Positions 1 through 8,440 of a DNA stretch of 64,000 bases are shown one piece after another. Position numbers and translations under genes: made by a program. The notes under the pieces are model-generated. The model saw only the letters and a program-made list of their open reading frames with translations, was not told where the DNA came from and did no database searches. Location: the NCBI RefSeq assembly GCF_000487995.2, contig NZ_CP097562.1, positions 124,001-188,000 of the forward strand. Reading direction: 5' to 3'. How positions within the stretch are numbered: the first letter of the stretch is position 1; each line of letters starts with the position of its first letter. The stretch comes from Mucispirillum schaedleri ASF457. GTDB lineage: Bacteria > Chrysiogenota > Deferribacteres > Deferribacterales > Mucispirillaceae.

Positions 1-2361
1 AACCCTAGGGTATCACGCTCTTCTGCACTTGCTTCAAAAGCAACAGGTTTTCCTATTGCAAAAATTGCAGCATTACTGGCAGTTGGCTATACTCTTGATG
101 AATTAATTAATGATATAACAGGTGAAACACCAGCTTGTTTTGAGCCTGCTCTTGACTATATAGTTACAAAAATCCCACGATTTACCTTTGAAAAATTTCA
201 AAATGCAGATTCCACTCTTGGCACTCAAATGAAATCAGTTGGGGAGGCAATGGCTATTGGGAAGACTTTTAAACAGTCATTCCAAAAAGCACTTCGTTCA
301 CTTGAAATAGGCAGAAGTGGTTTTGGTGCAGATGGCAAAGATGATGTTTATGAAAATATGACAGATGAAGAATTAAATATTGCACTGCAAGTGCCTAAAG
401 CAGACAGAGTATTTGCAGTAAGGGCAGCATTTAAAAAAGGTTATTCTGTTGATACTGTATATGAATATTCTAAAATAGATAAATATTTTTTAAGGCATTT
501 ACAGGAAATAACAGCTTTTGAAGATGAAATAAAATCAGCTGGTAGTTTAGATGGTTTATCAAAAGATAAAGAGCTTTTTATTCAAACTAAAGAGTTTGGA
601 TTTTCTGATAAACAAATTGCATTTTTATTAAATGTAACAGAAAAGGCTGTTAGAGATAAAAGAAAAGAAATAAATATTGCACCAGGTTATGCAGCAGTTG
701 ATACATGTGCTGGTGAATTTTATGCAAAAACTCCATATTATTATTCATCTTACAGTGAATATTCTGAGCCTGCACGGCTTGAAAATAGTAGAGAATCTAT
801 TATGGTATTAGGGGGCGGTCCAAACAGGATTGGTCAGGGTATAGAATTTGATTACTGCTGTGTTCATGCTTCATTTGCTTTAAAAGCCTCAGGGTATGAT
901 TGTATTATGGTAAACTCTAACCCAGAAACAGTTTCAACAGATTATGATATTAGTGATAAACTTTATTTTGAGCCTTTAACTATTGAAGATGTTCTGCATA
1001 TTTATGAAAGAGAAAAATGTGCTGGTGTTATAGTGCAGTTTGGTGGTCAAACACCTTTAAACCTTGCAAGAGAGCTTGAAAACTGTGGTGTAAATATTAT
1101 TGGAACTAATCCAGACAGTATAGAATTTGCAGAAGACAGGGACAGATTTCAAAAACTTATTAATAAGCTTAATATAAAACAGCCGGAAAATGGTATTGCT
1201 TATAAAGAGCAGGAAGCATTAGATATTGCTGAAAGAATAGGTTATCCAGTTCTTGTGCGTCCATCATTTGTTTTAGGTGGCAGAGGTATGGTTATAGCTT
1301 ATACTCGTGAAACCCTTGAAAAATATATAAAATATGCAGTGCAGCTTTCTAATGATAATCCTATATTGATAGATAAATTCTTAAATGATGCAGTGGAAGT
1401 TGATGTAGACTGTATATCAGACGGAAAAACTACTGTTATTGGTAGTATTATGGAACATGTGGAGCCAGCTGGTATTCATTCAGGAGATTCTGCTGCTGTT
1501 ATTCCTACAATGACATTAAGCAAAGAAATACTTGATACTATCAGAAGCCATACATTTGCATTAGCAAAAGAATTAAATGTATGCGGTCTAATGAATATAC
1601 AATATGCAGTGCATAATAATCATGTATATATTATTGAGGCAAACCCTAGAGCATCAAGAACTGCACCTTTTGTAAGCAAATCTATTGGTGAACCCTTAGT
1701 TAAATATGCAGTTAGATGTATGCTTGGAGAAACATTGTCACAAATTGGCTTTACTGAAGAAATTATCCCACCATATACAACAGTGAAAGAAGCAGTATTT
1801 CCATTTTCTAAATTTATAGGGGCAGATATTTTTTTAAGCCCAGAAATGCACTCTACTGGTGAAGTTATGGGTATGGATACAAGCAAAGGGCTTGCATATC
1901 TTAAATCTCAAATAGCTGCAGGTGGCAAACTTCCAGAAAGTGGCAATATTTTTGTATCCCTTAATAATAAAGATAAAGAAAGGGCTGTGCCTTATTTAAA
2001 AGATTTAGCAGAGCTTGGGTTTAATATTTATGCAACAGAAGGCACTTCTACTATGCTTTATGATAATAATATTAAATCAAATGCAATATTTAAAATATCA
2101 AAAGGGCGTCCAAACCTTGTAGACCTTTTAAATGAAAATAAAATTCAGTGGATTATAATGACAAGAGAAGATGGGGAAGATGCAATTACTGATGAAATTA
2201 AAACACGCTCTATTGCATTATTAAAAGGTGTGCCTATGACATCTACTTTTTCAGGCATTGCAGCTGCTTGTGACGGTTTAAAAGAAAAGGCAGATTTTGG
2301 CAGATTTGAAGTATACTCTTTACAGGAATATCATAGAAAAATTAAATTAAAAAATAATTAA
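1..2361 (+). CDS. carB: Carbamoyl-phosphate synthase large subunit, 3' part (5' end outside window)
   Basis: CarB makes carbamoyl phosphate from bicarbonate, ammonia passed from CarA, and two ATP, feeding pyrimidine and arginine synthesis in the cytosol. The frame is open from base 1 and opens with NPRVSRSSALASKATGFP, a CarB signature, so the Met at 229 is internal and not the start. The 786 residues seen compare with about 1070 for the family, so some 290 N-terminal residues are missing. The second ATP-grasp half begins near the motif GGGPNRIGQGIEFDYC, and the C-terminal MGS-like allosteric domain carries ATEGTSTML. The reading frame is intact and ends just before a strong terminator at 2370. 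carA is not in the window. Confidence 0.97.
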   Translation, partial: NPRVSRSSALASKATGFPIAKIAALLAVGYTLDELINDITGETPACFEPALDYIVTKIPRFTFEKFQNADSTLGTQMKSVGEAMAIGKTFKQSFQKALRSLEIGRSGFGADGKDDVYENMTDEELNIALQVPKADRVFAVRAAFKKGYSVDTVYEYSKIDKYFLRHLQEITAFEDEIKSAGSLDGLSKDKELFIQTKEFGFSDKQIAFLLNVTEKAVRDKRKEINIAPGYAAVDTCAGEFYAKTPYYYSSYSEYSEPARLENSRESIMVLGGGPNRIGQGIEFDYCCVHASFALKASGYDCIMVNSNPETVSTDYDISDKLYFEPLTIEDVLHIYEREKCAGVIVQFGGQTPLNLARELENCGVNIIGTNPDSIEFAEDRDRFQKLINKLNIKQPENGIAYKEQEALDIAERIGYPVLVRPSFVLGGRGMVIAYTRETLEKYIKYAVQLSNDNPILIDKFLNDAVEVDVDCISDGKTTVIGSIMEHVEPAGIHSGDSAAVIPTMTLSKEILDTIRSHTFALAKELNVCGLMNIQYAVHNNHVYIIEANPRASRTAPFVSKSIGEPLVKYAVRCMLGETLSQIGFTEEIIPPYTTVKEAVFPFSKFIGADIFLSPEMHSTGEVMGMDTSKGLAYLKSQIAAGGKLPESGNIFVSLNNKDKERAVPYLKDLAELGFNIYATEGTSTMLYDNNIKSNAIFKISKGRPNLVDLLNENKIQWIIMTREDGEDAITDEIKTRSIALLKGVPMTSTFSGIAAACDGLKEKADFGRFEVYSLQEYHRKIKLKNN

Positions 2362-2369
2362 TATTTTTA

Positions 2370-2396
2370 GGGGCAGAATTAAAACTGCCCCTTTTT
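2370..2396 (+). terminator. Rho-independent terminator after carB
   Basis: GGGGCAG, an 8-nt loop and CTGCCCC form a perfect 7-bp GC-rich stem followed by five T. It sits 8 bases after the carB stop. The reverse strand lacks an equally good U tract, so it mainly serves carB. Confidence 0.93.
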
Positions 2397-2406
2397 ATAT
2401 ATTTTT

Positions 2407-3696
2407 TTAAAATGTTGCTCTTAACTGGGTAATAAGTATAAAAGATCCTAAATTTTCACTATTATTATCTACAATGCCAATTGTATCATACCAACCAGCT
2501 TGAGTGATAATTGAAAAGTTTTTACTTAATGTGAATGGTGCCTTTATAAATACTGAGTAGCTGTGTATATCTAAATTGTTTTACTCAGCAGAATCATTTT
2601 TTGTATATTGATAACCACCACCAGCAATTAATGAAAATGATGGAACTATTTTATATCCAAATTCTGCATAAGCAGATACCCTTGTTACATTACTTATTTT
2701 ACCATTTTCATCTACAATATAGGAATCTATACCGTTATATGTAATACTACCAATAGTCATAGAATTTAATTTTTGGTGCAGATAACCACCATTTGAATAT
2801 ACAGTTTTCTGCTCATTATAAAGGTCTGCATTCATACCATAAGATGCTAATACAGCAAAATGAAAATTTCCTATTATTTTTTTAACTGCACCGCCTATAT
2901 GAAAAGCATGAACAGTGCCGTAAGAAGAATTGGTATTTGCGGATTTTATATCAACTAATTCACCATTTAATATACCATAAGTTCCTGCAATTTTTGCATA
3001 TAAGCCGTCTTTTTTATATGTATATGATACTGCAACTCTTGGTATATATTCAGCTTTAGCAACTGTTTGCCTGCCATATACTAAATCATATTCAATAAGA
3101 GCAAAATCAAGTCCAAAAGGTGTTCTATACTGTATCTGAAATCTTCTAATGCCTGTGCCTATACCACCAAACCCATTACCACCACCATCAAGGTCTAATA
3201 TTTCACTGAAAAATGCTGATAATACTGATGGTGCATCCATTTTACCAGTTACTAATGAGCCATTATTATTAAATTGATAACCAGCATAAAAATGGCGAAT
3301 ACCTAAAATATTTTTAGCACTTGTTAAAAGAGTAGGCTCTTGAGCTCCAATCATAGCATCCACATCTTTATTAAATTCTGTATCTTTACCAAAAGCCATT
3401 AATTTATTATAACTGTCAGCAGCATCTTTTACTTTATTATAATCAAGTACAAAATATTTAGATAATTCTTCTAATGTATTAAATGTATATATTGTGCCAT
3501 TTAAGCCATTTTTACCCTCAAGACTTAATTGAAGATGCTGTTTATCATGGAAATTATTTATCCCTTGACTATCATAAATAATAACAGGTGATTTCCCGCC
3601 ATTTTCAGATTTTAATTTTAACACTGTTGAACCTATTACATTTCTAACATTTAGCTCATTGATAAATCTTTTATATGAGACTGTGTCAATCATCAT
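2407..3696 (-). pseudogene. Outer-membrane beta-barrel (porin-like) gene, 5'-truncated and interrupted by an in-frame stop
   Basis: The open part (3696 to 2581) encodes 371 residues of alternating polar and hydrophobic segments with aromatic girdles, such as RRFQIQYRTPFGLDFALIEYD, typical of a beta-barrel. It stops at TAA (2583-2581), but the same frame continues for 57 residues to a second TAA at 2409-2407. That tail holds further barrel-like strands and ends QLRATF, the C-terminal aromatic signature recognised by the BAM machinery. The first TAA is therefore a nonsense mutation in a longer barrel gene. At the other end no signal peptide is present and a stop lies directly upstream of the ATG at 3696, so the 5' end is lost too. 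The exact barrel family was not recognised. A truncated repressor abuts it on the other strand near 3700. Confidence 0.75.
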
Positions 3697-4267
3697 TTAG
3701 ATTAAACCATTATATTTCTGAAAAAATAGAAACACCATATTCATTAATAATTAATTTAAGTATTATTTTAGGCACTACAACAGATTATCTTTTAGGACTT
3801 GCAGATAGTGCAGGTAGTTTTTTATATAACAAGAATTTACATGTAAAGTATGGAGAAATGGATAATAAAACAAAAGACATATATATAAATATTCCAGTAT
3901 ATAAATCAGGGGAGATAAACCCATACAGATATGAAAAATGTGATGCATTATTAAAAAATATATATGATTTACCGTTTTTAATAGAAGCAGCAGATGACAG
4001 TATGGCACCATTAATTAATAATGGTGATATTTTTCTTGCAGCACCAGTATCATATATTAAGCCTGTTATTAATAACCTTGATATGAATATGCCTTATATT
4101 ACATTTCTTAATGATAAAAATAATGCAATGCATATAAGATACTGTCTTAAAAAGATGATGTAATATTTTTAAGACCTAATAATTTAAAATATGAAACAAA
4201 AGTATATTCTCAAAGTATACTTGAAAAACCCCTTGTAACTGGTGTAATAGTAAAAAAAATAAAATAA
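3675..4267 (+). pseudogene. Phage-type XRE/S24 repressor, N-terminally truncated and frameshifted
   Basis: The frame begins inside an XRE helix-turn-helix domain: YISEKIE...LGTTTDYLLG matches its last third, and the DNA-recognition part is missing. A LexA/CI-type S24 domain follows, with the serine motif in DDSMAPLINNGDIFLAAP. The first frame ends at TAA 4161-4163, yet shifting by one base at the run of five A (4149-4153) restores a typical S24 C-terminus starting DDVIFLRPNN and ending at TAA 4265-4267. Loss of one A explains the break. At the position of the S24 catalytic lysine the sequence reads IRYC, so Arg seems to replace Lys, and the intact ancestor may not have self-cleaved. No other phage gene is next to it. 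It converges on the chaperone gene that ends at 4271. Confidence 0.8.
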
Positions 4268-4270
4268 ATA

Positions 4271-4903
4271 TTATCCATAACTTTTAATAAAGTCATACTC
4301 TAAATATTTTTTTATAATACATGCAGTTTCAAAATAAAGCATACTTTTATCATATTTTTTTAAATCTAGAATGAAATAATGAATGAGAGGCAGTAGATGG
4401 TTTTTTATAAAAATATACTGCTCATTAATGTTATTATCAAGTAACTGCTGAATATAATTATCTTCTAATATTTCTTTATTTTTTATAGAAATATAAGAAA
4501 GTTCTGCAGCAATATGGTCTTCCTGTTCTTTAAATGTTTTTACAAGGCTTAATTTATTTTTTACATATATTTCAAAGACTGCATCTCTTTTTTCTCCCAT
4601 AATTTGTCCAGTATTATCAAGATAGAAAGATTCAACAGGGCATAGTATTTTTCCATATCCCCCAGAAACAAATAGAGAAGTATATATTCTATTTAGTTCT
4701 TCTTCATTATTTTTTTGTAAAAAATCTATAACAAATTCAAGACTGTTTTTTAAACTTTCATCCTGCATATGTCTGGCAAATATAATAAGATTATTAAACA
4801 AATTTATAATAACCTGTTTTGTATCACTATCAACTGGACCTGCAAATATTTTTGAAAAGACGGCATAGTCTCTATGCCGTCTTATATATAACTCTTTTTC
4901 CAT
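4271..4903 (-). CDS. TorD/DmsD-family molybdoenzyme maturation chaperone
   Basis: This 210-residue, mostly helical cytosolic protein carries the EDHIAAEL motif (residues 128-135) of the TorD/DmsD/NarJ chaperones. These bind the Tat signal of a molybdoenzyme and hold it until its cofactor is inserted. Its start codon overlaps the stop of the ferredoxin gene by one base (TAATG), so translation is probably coupled, and it is the last gene of the three-gene molybdoenzyme operon. Codons 8-16 contain a perfect 12-bp hairpin (see 4857-4883). Its client is very likely the Tat-exported catalytic subunit encoded at the head of the operon. Confidence 0.85.
   Translation of the reverse strand: MEKELYIRRHRDYAVFSKIFAGPVDSDTKQVIINLFNNLIIFARHMQDESLKNSLEFVIDFLQKNNEEELNRIYTSLFVSGGYGKILCPVESFYLDNTGQIMGEKRDAVFEIYVKNKLSLVKTFKEQEDHIAAELSYISIKNKEILEDNYIQQLLDNNINEQYIFIKNHLLPLIHYFILDLKKYDKSMLYFETACIIKKYLEYDFIKSYG
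4857..4883 (-). other. Perfect 12-bp hairpin inside the start of the chaperone gene
   Basis: AAGACGGCATAG, loop AGA and CTATGCCGTCTT form a 12-bp stem with six G-C pairs. On the coding strand it is followed by a short U run (four T). It spans codons 8-16 of the TorD-like gene, about 20 bases after the coupled TAATG junction. It could be a leaky terminator, an mRNA processing site or a modulator of re-initiation between ferredoxin and chaperone. The structure is seen directly; the role is inference. Confidence 0.6.
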
Positions 4904-5595
4904 TATTTTGTTGCATATTTAGCTGTTAATAACAGGTTTGGTTTATGCAGCTTGATTTTTTCTATATTATTAAAATTAGCTGTAGAAGTAACTGCATCTT
5001 TATATTTGATTTTCAGTTCTTCAATTGGTCCTGCATCTAATGCTCTAGCAGGGCATACAGCAACACATGCTGGTTTTAAGCCTTCTTTTATTCTGCCTAT
5101 ACATAAGTTGCATTTAGTCATACGCGGTCTTGCAGGGTCTTCTTCTGCATAATCTGCATAGTTTTTATCATAATATTGTGGTGCTTCCCAAGGACATTCT
5201 GCTTCGCAGCTGCCACAAGATATACATATACTTCTATCAGACTGCACAATACCATATTCACTGTCTTTACTGATAGCTTCAACAGGGCATGCAGGAATAC
5301 ATGCAGGATTTATGCAGTGGTTGCAGGATATTGAAAGATTTGTCATTTTTAATGCTGGAAAAGTGCCTTCTATTGTCTGCGATACCCTCCGCCAGTTTTC
5401 TTTCATATAATATTTGCTGCATTCATCTATAGATGGAATGTTTACTTTATTATCTTTTGTATAATCTGTATTAATATTATATTGGTGAATATTAATATCA
5501 CCCCTTAATTCTTCATTATTTTCTTTGCAGGCAATCATGCAGGCTTTGCAGCCAACACATCTTGTTTCATCAAAATAAAAACCCCATTGTTTCAT
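4903..5595 (-). CDS. DmsB-like four-cluster ferredoxin subunit
   Basis: This 230-residue electron-transfer subunit has four cysteine clusters: C13/C16/C19/C23 (CVGCKACMIAC), then CNHCINPACIPACP, CISCGSCEAECP, and CNLC with a distant CVAVCP. That is the DmsB/PhsB/NrfC pattern of four [4Fe-4S] clusters. It would pass electrons to the molybdopterin subunit encoded 9 bases upstream. It has no signal peptide, as expected for a partner that rides the Tat pathway with the catalytic subunit. The operon shows no DmsC- or NrfD-like membrane anchor, so the electron donor is unknown. Confidence 0.92.
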   Translation of the reverse strand: MKQWGFYFDETRCVGCKACMIACKENNEELRGDINIHQYNINTDYTKDNKVNIPSIDECSKYYMKENWRRVSQTIEGTFPALKMTNLSISCNHCINPACIPACPVEAISKDSEYGIVQSDRSICISCGSCEAECPWEAPQYYDKNYADYAEEDPARPRMTKCNLCIGRIKEGLKPACVAVCPARALDAGPIEELKIKYKDAVTSTANFNNIEKIKLHKPNLLLTAKYATK

Positions 5596-5604
5596 AATAT
5601 TCTC

Positions 5605-8268
5605 CTAATTTGGTTTTTTAATGCTTATTTCACATAAGTTACCACTGGCAGCAAATCCACCTGATTTATTTGTAAACTGATGAGTAACTGGGTCACCTGC
5701 ACCAGATTCCATATCAACAGTAAGGGTAGATACACATGCACCTAAATCAACAGGTGTAACTATTTCTTTATATTCACCTTTTCCAGTAACATCAAAATAA
5801 GCTGTATATGTTTCTTCGCTGCTTGGGTTATATATTCTTCCTTCATTAATAACAATAACACCAGGCATAGGGCGTGAGCTTACAAGTGCAGGAAGTTTTA
5901 TACATCCATAATCATTATAAACATAAACAATATTTCCTGTTTTTATTCCTCTTGTTTTTGCATCTGCATCAGATATTTCTACATAGTTATCGTATGTATC
6001 TTGCAGTAAAGGAACAGTATCAAAAGTAGAGTGTGCTCTGTGAATAACATGTGGAGTTATAAACTGTAAACCATAAGCAACGCCTTTACGGCTTTTTTCT
6101 TTTTTCTGGATTGTTTCATATCCTTCTTTTGAAGGTATATATCTAGGACCGTAAACTGGGTGCTGTGCTCTTTGTCTCATAGCCATATATGGAGAATAAA
6201 AGTTTATTCTGCCAGTATCAGTTGGAAATTCTCCTGGTTTATAGTTCATAGTATCAATATAAGTTTTATCAAGTGGAGTAGGCAGCTGGTATTCACCCAT
6301 TTGCATTATTGTATCAAAATCAGGCATAGTTCTTTTTGGATTTATCTCTGCATATCCTTTTGGAAACTCTGCTTTTTCCCATTGAGCTTTCATTATTTCT
6401 TCATCAGTATAGTTTTTAAGTTCAATACCAAGCTCTTTACAAATAAGCCTTGTTATTTCTCTATCAAGTTTACAGTCATAAAGTGGTTCTGAAACTTTAT
6501 GTGCCACATCAAGCTCACAATTCATCTGACCATAAGTAAAGAATGTCTGCTCTAAATTCATAGCAGCAGGAAGTATAATATCAGAATATTTTGCAGTAGT
6601 ACTCATTTGCTGTTCATAACATACAACATATTTCACTTTTTTAAATGCTTCTATTTTTCTGTTAATATTTGCTTTTTGAGTAAAGAAATCGCCAGAGCCT
6701 TCGCCTTTAATAACCATTTCTATATGAAGCCTTGGGTCGTTGCCTAAATCAATATTGTTTAATAATTTTACATCATCTCTAAGCTGCTCTGCAGTTCTTG
6801 CATCTCTGCCTGTTAAAATAACTTCTGGAAGTGAAAAAATAGAAAATTTAATAGAGCCGTATTTTTTAGCATCAGTTAGTGGCGGGTTAGAGCCTATTTT
6901 AATTTTATAACCATCACTTGGTGCAATCATACCAAAGCCGCCACCTCGTCTTGAAATATTTCCAGTCATTGCAGCAAGCGCTATTAAAAACCATGAATAA
7001 TATAATCCATTATTAGTTCTTTGTGCACCGCCTGTAGTCCAGCCACAGAAAAATGCTGCTGCTGATGCTTTACAATATTCTAATGCAAGGTTTTCAATTA
7101 TTTCTGCAGTTGTGCCTGTTAATGATGCTGCCCAGTTAAGCACCCCTTTATAATCTTTATACTGTTTTTCAAGGCTTTCAAGATATTCTGCAAAAGATTC
7201 TCCTGCTGGCACTGTAAAAGTCTGACCTTTATATAATGTTTTTGTAACAGGATTTTCTATATTAGAGTTGCTTGTAACTGTATCATTTGGAAAAAATCCA
7301 AAAGTATATTCTTTTAAAAATTTTTCATTATAAAGTTTTTTCTTATAAAGAACATAAGCCATAGCAGCAAGCATTGCACTGTCTGTTCCCGGTCTTACAG
7401 CAATAAACCCTGGAACTTTACCAATACCTGTGCTGTAAGTTGCAGCTGTATCTGTAAATCTGCTGTCTACTACAACAATAGGTATACCTGCTTCTTTTGC
7501 TTTAGTTAAAAAGAATGTTAAGTGTGGTTGTGTAGTTCTAGTATCTGTAGACCATATGATTATTAATTTAGAGTTTAATATATCAATAGCAGGATTACCT
7601 TGAACTTTTGGTCCAAGAGCGGCATACATTGCATCCATTTGGTTTCCTGCAGAGTGGTGGCCGTATATATCAAGAGTTGTGCCTAAATATTTTGCAGGAG
7701 AGTTACCAGTTGCAAAAATAGGAAGATATCCAAGCTCTTTTTGTCTTTCCTGCATTTCTTTTAAGTAAGATGCTACTGTTTTAGCAGCTTCTTCCCAGCT
7801 TATGCGGACAAACCCTGTTATATCGCCTCTTTCTTTTGTCTGCTTCATAGGATATTTTATTCTATTTGGAGCATACAAGCGTTTCTTTTCAGAAAGACCT
7901 CTAGGGCATGCTCTGCGTTGACGCATAAATAAATCTTCATCTTTTTCTTTTGAATTTTCTCTAGGAATATCACCCATAGATGTAAGGTTTACAAGCCTGC
8001 CGTTTTTTACATATGCTTTTAACATACATGATCCGTGGCAGTGTATTCTGTGGTGAGTATTAACCACTTTTAGTGAAGTATCAAATACTGCTTCAGGATT
8101 TTGGATAAGCGGCTGATTTTCAGTAATATTATCTACTGTTGTTTCCTTTGCTGCTGTTTCTTCTACTGCTTTTTTAGATGTGCAGGCAGTAAGCATAAGA
8201 GCTGCACTGCCTTTAAGCAGAGTTCTCCGGGTAATATTAAGTGTTTCTTTTCCTTGATTTTTTCCCAT
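5605..8268 (-). CDS. Tat-exported molybdopterin oxidoreductase, DMSO-reductase (DmsA-like) family
   Basis: This 887-residue bis-MGD enzyme is the first gene of the operon. I place the start at 8268, where GGGAG lies 7 bases upstream; an upstream ATG at 8328 would add 20 atypical residues. A Tat signal (TRRTLLKG, Arg14-Arg15) runs directly into a lipobox (LTAC, Cys29), suggesting an exported lipoprotein. The N-terminal [4Fe-4S] site is H73-x3-C77-x3-C81 and C121, with His in place of DmsA's first Cys as in NarG-type enzymes, followed by RLYAPNRIKYPM typical of DmsA. Ser in YGHHSAGNQ aligns with the serine molybdenum ligand of DmsA. The C-terminal pterin-binding domain is present. The substrate (DMSO, another S- or N-oxide, or something else) cannot be read from sequence. 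Confidence 0.88.
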   Translation of the reverse strand: MGKNQGKETLNITRRTLLKGSAALMLTACTSKKAVEETAAKETTVDNITENQPLIQNPEAVFDTSLKVVNTHHRIHCHGSCMLKAYVKNGRLVNLTSMGDIPRENSKEKDEDLFMRQRRACPRGLSEKKRLYAPNRIKYPMKQTKERGDITGFVRISWEEAAKTVASYLKEMQERQKELGYLPIFATGNSPAKYLGTTLDIYGHHSAGNQMDAMYAALGPKVQGNPAIDILNSKLIIIWSTDTRTTQPHLTFFLTKAKEAGIPIVVVDSRFTDTAATYSTGIGKVPGFIAVRPGTDSAMLAAMAYVLYKKKLYNEKFLKEYTFGFFPNDTVTSNSNIENPVTKTLYKGQTFTVPAGESFAEYLESLEKQYKDYKGVLNWAASLTGTTAEIIENLALEYCKASAAAFFCGWTTGGAQRTNNGLYYSWFLIALAAMTGNISRRGGGFGMIAPSDGYKIKIGSNPPLTDAKKYGSIKFSIFSLPEVILTGRDARTAEQLRDDVKLLNNIDLGNDPRLHIEMVIKGEGSGDFFTQKANINRKIEAFKKVKYVVCYEQQMSTTAKYSDIILPAAMNLEQTFFTYGQMNCELDVAHKVSEPLYDCKLDREITRLICKELGIELKNYTDEEIMKAQWEKAEFPKGYAEINPKRTMPDFDTIMQMGEYQLPTPLDKTYIDTMNYKPGEFPTDTGRINFYSPYMAMRQRAQHPVYGPRYIPSKEGYETIQKKEKSRKGVAYGLQFITPHVIHRAHSTFDTVPLLQDTYDNYVEISDADAKTRGIKTGNIVYVYNDYGCIKLPALVSSRPMPGVIVINEGRIYNPSSEETYTAYFDVTGKGEYKEIVTPVDLGACVSTLTVDMESGAGDPVTHQFTNKSGGFAASGNLCEISIKKPN

Positions 8269-8381
8269 ACTTTTACTCCCATAATGTAATTCTTTTATTA
8301 TTTCATAAATATTGTAAAAAATAAACATAAATTTATAGTAAGTAATGTAAAAGATTTCTTATAATTATTGATAAAAAATAC

Positions 8382-8410
8382 TTGTTATATTATGTGCTAG
8401 ATATTATATA
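8382..8410 (+). promoter_or_regulatory. Candidate sigma-70 promoter for the PHP gene
   Basis: TTGTTA and TATATA are separated by 17 bases, ending about 30 bases before the ATG at 8441. The surrounding sequence is extremely AT-rich, so chance matches are easy and the call is tentative. Confidence 0.4.
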
Positions 8411-8422
8411 ATATTATATAAT
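8403..8422. repeat. Two tandem copies of a 10-bp palindrome
   Basis: ATTATATAAT, a perfect palindrome, occurs twice in direct succession and overlaps the candidate -10 region of the downstream gene. It could be an operator or only low-complexity AT sequence. Confidence 0.5.
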
Positions 8423-8440
8423 TTATATAAGGAATATAGT

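Noticed and set aside
229-2361. carB starting at the ATG at 229
   Set aside because: The frame is open to base 1 and upstream residues match CarB, so this Met is internal.
8340-8385. FNR box in the molybdoenzyme/PHP divergent region
   Set aside because: Only one half-site-like TTGAT is visible; the second half (ATCAA at 4-base spacing) is absent.
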